Below, in pieces: positions 58,862 to 64,000 of a DNA stretch of 64,000 nt. The stretch lies in assembly GCA_020053105.1 (NCBI GenBank), contig JAGVNU010000085.1:62001-126000 (forward strand), written 5' to 3'. Positions within the stretch are counted from its first letter, which is position 1. Every line of letters starts with the position of its first letter. A program made the translations under genes and the position numbers. A model generated the notes under the pieces. That model had not been told where the DNA came from, did not search any database, and saw only the letters and a list, made by a program, of their open reading frames with translations. This DNA is from Thermodesulfovibrionia bacterium. Its GTDB lineage: Bacteria > Nitrospirota > Thermodesulfovibrionia > UBA6902.

Positions 58862-61180
58862 ATGCCCAGGATTTCATCAATCATAGGAGAAAACGGCAAC
58901 AAAATGGCTGTTATTACGCCTTCGTTGCTATGCAACTACAATTGCCCTTATTGCAGGATCAAGGCAAAAAAACGCTCCGGTTATGAACATGAGCTAAGTG
59001 AGTGGTCTGATGCGCTGGTCAAAAACGGGGCTCCTGTAATACATGTTGCGGGTGGTGAGCCGACGGTGCTAAAGGGCTTTGAAGAATTCGTGATTAAATA
59101 TCCCTCACCCGTGAGAATGACAACAAATTTATGGAAAGACCCCTCAAAATGGAGCCGTGAATTCTGGCATAAATTTGAATATATGACTCTATCATTTCAC
59201 CCGAGCCACACGTCATTCGGAGAATTCAGTGATAAGGTCGCCCGCCTAATGAAAGTATTTGCAGATACGGACAGACGTCCGGAGATCGCCTGCACAATAG
59301 TTGCATATCCTGAATATCTGGACGACATAACGGGTTGGATAGAGAGGCTTACCGGACTGGGAGTCAATGCCAGGGGTCAATATTTTAATGCGCCTGCCAA
59401 TGACAGCACTAAAACATATACGGATTATGAACTTAACAAACTGAAAGACCTGAATATTCCGTTGAGTTCGAAAGTCGCGGGACAGGAAGTTTTCTCGGAA
59501 CTTACTTTAAAGGAATGCAATGCAGGTATGCACTATACCCATATCAATATAAGGGGGATTGCAAGGCGATGTTCCAGGGACCAGGTGAGTCTCGGGAATA
59601 TCTTTGATGGTTCTTTCAGATGGTTTGAAAAGAGGCAGCATTGTAAGTCAGCCTGTACCGAGGCATGTGATCTGGCGTTTGCAAAATACAGGACACTTGA
59701 GGTGTTAAAGAATGCTGAAGAAGGCAAATCAGGGGAGGCTGTTATGGGATCAGAAATGACCAAGGAAAATGTAACTATCGGAAGACGCAGGGATGAGGAT
59801 ATGAAAATGCCTGTACATAACCTCGAATACCAAAAGAAGGCCCTGGACCGGTTTGCAACATTTTGTTCCCATAAGGACAAGGATATTCTGGAAATCGGAA
59901 GTGATCCTGAATTGAGGGTCATTCAATATCTGGGGGAAAAGGCCAAATCCGTTTTTGGTATTACTAATGCAAGGCAGCACTGGAAATATACTGAATCCGG
60001 TGAAATTATTGTGTCCGGCAAAGTAAAGGCGGGGAATTACGATGCAAGGTCAATGCCGTTTGGTGACAGGAGTTTTGATGCTATCCTGAGCATAGCCACC
60101 TTTGAGCATATTATCGGGCTGGAGGTTGCCCTTGATGAAATGTACCGGGTATTAAGGCCCGGAGGAGTTGTATATTCGGCTTTCGGACCTATCTGGTCAT
60201 GTGCCGTAGGGCATCACATTCATTTGAATATTGATGATGATACTTTCTTCAGGTTCTGGAAGGAAGATTTGAACCCTGTTCCGAATTATTACCATTTGTT
60301 ATATAACGAACAGGAATTGACGGATATCCTTACTCCGAAATATGGGGATGTTCTGGCGCGAAAAATTGCCGGACAGGTTTACCATGCAGAACATATTAAC
60401 CGACTTATGTATTCTGACTATATTAGAATCTTAAAAGAGTCCAAATTTCATGTTGGCCGTATAGAGGATAAGGTAATCAGACCCATTAGTGAGAATGTGA
60501 AAGAAAAACTGACGGTTCTGTACGGAAGCGATAATCATTACGAATGCGGAACAATCGAAGTTGTACTTTATAAACCCCGTGTGACCGCAGGGTATACGAA
60601 GGTAGAGGGAAATAATGAGCCTTTTACTAAAGCCGAAACCGGCGGTCTTAAGTCGCCCTTGTCTGCTTTGGAAGTGGCGGCATTAGCCGGTATCGCAGGA
60701 ATGCGGTCTGAAAGACGAGAGATATATCCGGCCCTTTGCAATCTTTATATAGCTGCGGGGTGCACAGATATCCCCCGGGAGTGGATTGTAAAGGGTGTTG
60801 AACAGGACCCTGGATTAGCGCAAACCCTGATTAAATTATGCGAGAAGTTTGTGGCGAACAATAACCCGGAACTGGCAATCGGGATGCTAACGGCGCTTCT
60901 TGAAGCCGATCCGGAAAACTATGAGGCATGGAATGACCTCGGTGCAGTGCAAACAATGCTCTTATCAAAAGCAGAAGAATCATTAAAAAGGGCTATTTCC
61001 ATCAATAGTGGATATGAAAATTCGCATAAAAATATCGTCTCTTTATATTTAATGACAGGCAGGTTTGATCTTGCTGTTGAGGCATGCATGAAAGCACTTA
61101 GTAAAGAATCAGGCATCTCTACTGATGCAAGAATCGAGTTAGAGAATGTCTTGAAAGAACTGGAGTTGTCAAATGCGTAA
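58862..61180 (+). CDS. Radical SAM - methyltransferase - TPR fusion protein
   Basis: 772 aa. The radical SAM core begins at once (CNYNCPYC: Cys24, 28, 31) with GGEPTVLKGFEEF after it, and later cysteines around residues 215-275 (CNAGMHY, CSRD, CKSACTEACD) suggest an auxiliary cluster or SPASM-like end. A class I methyltransferase follows (DILEIGSDPELRVIQYLG near 340, SFDAILSIATFEHIIGLEVALDEMYRVLRPGG), then TPRs (about 620-770). The combined domains suggest one enzyme modifying a single substrate twice. Overlaps the next gene by 8 nt. Confidence 0.85.
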   Translation: MPRISSIIGENGNKMAVITPSLLCNYNCPYCRIKAKKRSGYEHELSEWSDALVKNGAPVIHVAGGEPTVLKGFEEFVIKYPSPVRMTTNLWKDPSKWSREFWHKFEYMTLSFHPSHTSFGEFSDKVARLMKVFADTDRRPEIACTIVAYPEYLDDITGWIERLTGLGVNARGQYFNAPANDSTKTYTDYELNKLKDLNIPLSSKVAGQEVFSELTLKECNAGMHYTHINIRGIARRCSRDQVSLGNIFDGSFRWFEKRQHCKSACTEACDLAFAKYRTLEVLKNAEEGKSGEAVMGSEMTKENVTIGRRRDEDMKMPVHNLEYQKKALDRFATFCSHKDKDILEIGSDPELRVIQYLGEKAKSVFGITNARQHWKYTESGEIIVSGKVKAGNYDARSMPFGDRSFDAILSIATFEHIIGLEVALDEMYRVLRPGGVVYSAFGPIWSCAVGHHIHLNIDDDTFFRFWKEDLNPVPNYYHLLYNEQELTDILTPKYGDVLARKIAGQVYHAEHINRLMYSDYIRILKESKFHVGRIEDKVIRPISENVKEKLTVLYGSDNHYECGTIEVVLYKPRVTAGYTKVEGNNEPFTKAETGGLKSPLSALEVAALAGIAGMRSERREIYPALCNLYIAAGCTDIPREWIVKGVEQDPGLAQTLIKLCEKFVANNNPELAIGMLTALLEADPENYEAWNDLGAVQTMLLSKAEESLKRAISINSGYENSHKNIVSLYLMTGRFDLAVEACMKALSKESGISTDARIELENVLKELELSNA

Positions 61181-64000
61181 GACATTAATATTTATAGATC
61201 CCGGATACGATATCGACCTCGGTCACTACACACGTGAAGGTGAGTTGATAAGAGAAGAAGCAAAACAGGGGGGAATAGAGTTAAAGCATATTGTGAGTGT
61301 AAACGTTCCGGAGGACAAAGCGCTTGAACTCGGTTTGATTCGAAGATTCAAGCATAAAGCTGGACTTGAGTTTGTGGATGAACCTGAGGAGGCCCTTCGG
61401 GATTTCTATATTACACTTGATGGCATTCTTAAGGAGCAGCCGGAAAAAGAGGATCATTTATATGAGGTGCTTATGTATACGGGCCATACAATGCATCTGC
61501 CTCTTTTTGCGTATGCAGTAAATAAACACGCGGAGAGGTTAAAGGGGCTCTCTGCCCATATCTGTCTGTTCTATCTTGATATGGAATTTTGCAGGGGTGA
61601 AGAAGCCCGGAAATACAAAAACATTCTGAAAAATATTTCCAGGTTAGTCGAGACATATGACCCGCATATGCTCATGACTATTTGTAGTGATTCAGAAAGG
61701 ACAAGGGATATTTATGCGGCGTATTTTAAGAGAAAAATCAGGATACTGCCTTTTCCCATTGAAGCCATCCCTTCGACTGTACGGTCTGAGTCAAGTCTGC
61801 CTAGGAGGATAAAGATCGGCTATATAGGCAATACCATTAAAAGGACAGGATATGATTTTGTTTACGAAGCATATAAAAAGATTTCAGGAAAGGTCATCTT
61901 TAAGAATGTTGAGTTTAAAATAAAGCACACCCCTAGAGAAGAATTAATTGATATTTTCAGAATGTTTTTACGCGAGAACTGGAATATCACCCATATAATA
62001 AATTTTCTGAGCAATGAGGAATTGCATGAATTTTATGCAGACTGTGATATTATCCTGCTGCCATATTCAAAAAAGTATTACCCATGTCAAACTTCGGGTG
62101 TTGTGGTGGAAGCAATATCAAAAAATAAAATCCTAATTGTCCCGGAGGACACGTGGCTGGCTGATAAGATAAAAGTCTATGGCTCTGGAGAGACATTTCT
62201 TTCTGATGATCTTGACAGTTTTGTTACGGCCCTGGAAAAGGTAGTAATTGATTTTCAGCGCTACAAAGAGAAATGCCATAGAAATATTAATGAATTTTGT
62301 TCTCACTACTCGGCTTCTAATCTATTTGCGGAGTTAGGGCTGAAGAGTTCATCTGCTGGTAAAAGGAAGAAAGAATATAAAGTGGCAGACACTTCCCTGG
62401 TATCCCGTGACTTGATGAAACGATACCTTGCCGTGATTGATAAACAGCAGAAATCCGGAGGAGGTAAAATCAATTCTCATGTCTGCGATAACTATGTAAT
62501 CGAAATTAATTCTCATATAAATGAAGGGCGCAATGCGCTTGCAGTTGAATCCTGCAGAAGAGCACTTAATGAAAGAGAGAGAGTTTCTTCCGAAGTGAAA
62601 TGCAAGCTCATAAATCTTTTATGGAATGTTGCTCCGGAGGAGGCGGAGTGGGAATGTATGAGGACCTTGTCACAGGACTGCATATCGGATACATGGATAT
62701 TCAAGCGGCTGTTGAAGCTAGGGAGAATACATATAAATAACAGTAATAATAATTCGGCTGAGGATTTCTTAAAGAAGGCACTGGCCATAAAAGGGATGCC
62801 GGAAGAAACTATGGTAAAGGCCGTTATTGAACTTGTACAAATGTATTTAAGCGTACAAAAAAATGAAGAGGCTGAATCCGAAGTATTAAAAATCCTCGAG
62901 TGTGAAAAGATACGCAATCAGAGCCGTCATACACTGCTGCAGTTGCTTGCTTTGGCGTATTTGAATAAAAAAGAACATAAGAAGGCAGAAGCAGTATTAA
63001 TCCGGGCCCTCGCGGTTAAAAGAAATACGGTAAATGATGACAGTAAAATATATCCGGAAAAATCAGGAACAGAGGACCTCAATGAGAAGGAAGCGAGCAG
63101 ATTGAACATGCAGGGAGAGGCGCTTTTTATGCAGGGTGATATAGAAGGTGCATTCAATTGTTTTAAAAGCGCTCTTCAGCTTGCACCGGAAGATGTGACA
63201 GCCAATAATAATATCGGGGTCATATACATGCAGACCGGAGAAATGCAGAAAAGCATTGAACACTTTACTCGCGTTCTGAGGACAGACCCTTACAACAGGG
63301 ATACAACAATCAACTGTGCTGAACTCATGAATGGGGCAGGGGAGGTTGAATCCGCAATTAAACTGTATAAGGCATATCTAACTGTCAATCCTGATGATGA
63401 AGAAGTGCAGGGGCTGATGAAAGATGTCCTGGATATAAAGGGCGGTGACGGGGTGAATATAATGTATGTTCCCGGCTTTGATACGGAAGAAGAGCTTGCG
63501 GACCAGTACTACAGAATAATCTGGCATATGAACCCTGTAATTGACAGTATTAAAAATATCTATGTGCCGGTATCATTTGATGATCTATATGAATTGGATA
63601 TGCCGTCTTACCTGGATCCTGAAATTAAAAAAATGGAGGGCAAATTTGAGGAGAAGTTTATTCTGTTCCCGAATAACAATAAAGATCTGTGGAGCCTGTA
63701 CCTGGCAAAAACAGATATTATGATGAACTGGAAGCTGGATTTTACTCACAATAATGGGCAGGTGGATATGCTTGTAAGGGACTCATTACAAAAAAAGAAG
63801 AAGTGGGAGGTTGATAAAAGAAAAGTCCAGCAGGACGGTCTCATGTATTTGAGGATGTCGCATGATGCAAACAGGAATTATAAGGCTGATCTGCAGGACT
63901 CCCGGGATAAGTTTGAGGAGTTTATGAATAGTATGGGAGCAGTCAGAAGGGGGTACATATTCGGTACAGGACCTTCACTGGAAGAGGCCATAGGATACGA
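61173..64000 (+). CDS. Glycosyltransferase - TPR protein, C-terminus cut by window edge
   Basis: An ATG at 61173, overlapping the previous stop by 8 nt, opens a frame that stays open to the edge (942 codons). The N-terminal region (LIFIDPGYDIDLGHYTREGELIREEA) and later RIKIGYIGNTIKRTGYDFVYEAYKKI, then YADCDIILLPYSKKYYPCQTSGVVVEAISKNKILIVPED resemble GT-B glycosyltransferases. TPRs follow from about residue 430 (clear units near 640-715: LNMQGEALFMQGDIEGAFNCFKSALQLAPED). The last residues RRGYIFGTGPSLEEA look like the beginning of a DUF115/MptE domain, as in the Maf-like gene at 16957. Confidence 0.8.
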   Translation, partial: MRKTLIFIDPGYDIDLGHYTREGELIREEAKQGGIELKHIVSVNVPEDKALELGLIRRFKHKAGLEFVDEPEEALRDFYITLDGILKEQPEKEDHLYEVLMYTGHTMHLPLFAYAVNKHAERLKGLSAHICLFYLDMEFCRGEEARKYKNILKNISRLVETYDPHMLMTICSDSERTRDIYAAYFKRKIRILPFPIEAIPSTVRSESSLPRRIKIGYIGNTIKRTGYDFVYEAYKKISGKVIFKNVEFKIKHTPREELIDIFRMFLRENWNITHIINFLSNEELHEFYADCDIILLPYSKKYYPCQTSGVVVEAISKNKILIVPEDTWLADKIKVYGSGETFLSDDLDSFVTALEKVVIDFQRYKEKCHRNINEFCSHYSASNLFAELGLKSSSAGKRKKEYKVADTSLVSRDLMKRYLAVIDKQQKSGGGKINSHVCDNYVIEINSHINEGRNALAVESCRRALNERERVSSEVKCKLINLLWNVAPEEAEWECMRTLSQDCISDTWIFKRLLKLGRIHINNSNNNSAEDFLKKALAIKGMPEETMVKAVIELVQMYLSVQKNEEAESEVLKILECEKIRNQSRHTLLQLLALAYLNKKEHKKAEAVLIRALAVKRNTVNDDSKIYPEKSGTEDLNEKEASRLNMQGEALFMQGDIEGAFNCFKSALQLAPEDVTANNNIGVIYMQTGEMQKSIEHFTRVLRTDPYNRDTTINCAELMNGAGEVESAIKLYKAYLTVNPDDEEVQGLMKDVLDIKGGDGVNIMYVPGFDTEEELADQYYRIIWHMNPVIDSIKNIYVPVSFDDLYELDMPSYLDPEIKKMEGKFEEKFILFPNNNKDLWSLYLAKTDIMMNWKLDFTHNNGQVDMLVRDSLQKKKKWEVDKRKVQQDGLMYLRMSHDANRNYKADLQDSRDKFEEFMNSMGAVRRGYIFGTGPSLEEAIGY

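Noticed and set aside
1-64000. CRISPR array, tRNA/rRNA genes, insertion sequences, phage
   Set aside because: No regularly spaced direct repeats, no cloverleaf or rRNA-like stretch, no transposase or integrase frame and no phage structural gene block were seen; the phage-tail-like module is a single insert inside a cytochrome.

Overview
The window comes from a motile Gram-negative bacterium. Outer-membrane functions (TamA/TamB, MlaA, the P- and L-rings, an MtrB-type barrel) are encoded throughout, and codon use is moderately AT-rich. The FlhF-FlhG-FliA-FlgF order, the CsrA/FliW pair, the multihaem cytochromes and the many TPR-fused sugar enzymes resemble Nitrospirota (Thermodesulfovibrionia-like) or Desulfobacterota. 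That placement is an inference; no rRNA or marker gene here proves it. I saw no tRNA, rRNA, CRISPR array, insertion sequence or phage block.

Region 1 (1-14144, + strand) is a nearly continuous flagellar block: end of flhF, flhG, fliA, a 55-aa lysine-rich ORF, flgF, flgG, flgA, flgH, flgI, flgJ (rod-binding part only), flgM, flgN, flgK, flgL, csrA, fliW, fliC, flaG, fliD, fliS. Sigma-28 promoters with exact 11-nt spacers precede flgM and fliC. The fliC leader carries a 20-codon ORF and a hairpin presenting AAGGA in its loop, which fits CsrA control relieved by FliW. Region 2 (14.4-19.9 kb) holds two very large sugar-modifying proteins (methyltransferase-GT4-TPR and Maf/DUF115-TPR-GT9-like), probably for flagellin glycosylation, behind a sigma-54-like promoter.

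Region 3 (20.1-27.9 kb) reads as one operon for electron transfer across the outer membrane: a deca-haem MtrA/DmsE-like lipoprotein, an MtrB/PioB-like barrel, an orphan ABC-type periplasmic binding protein, a 13-haem surface lipoprotein and a methyl-accepting chemotaxis protein. The inclusion of a binding protein and a chemoreceptor is the most unusual feature of the cluster. Region 4 (27.9-50.0 kb) is mixed envelope and housekeeping content: an AsmA remnant, a Cys/MORN-like secreted protein, TVP38, an EEP-family phosphoesterase, phospholipase D, HiPIP, polysaccharide deacetylase plus Bax-like glucosaminidase, a Spy-like protein, a minus-strand block of RBN-TamA-TamB, a histidine kinase, a PRC-barrel protein, GlgX and MlaA with an MMPL/RND exporter.

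Region 5 (50.2-64.0 kb) starts with a second fliS behind another sigma-54-like promoter, then a MerR regulator and a sugar/glycosylation island: GT2, cyclase, CMP-sugar synthetase, 2-hydroxyacid dehydrogenase, a B12-radical SAM enzyme split by a one-base frameshift, an SDR, methyltransferase-TPR, radical SAM-methyltransferase-TPR, and a GT-TPR protein that runs off the window just as a DUF115-type motif begins. The second FliS and near-identical sigma-54-like elements suggest that this island, like region 2, serves the flagellar filament.
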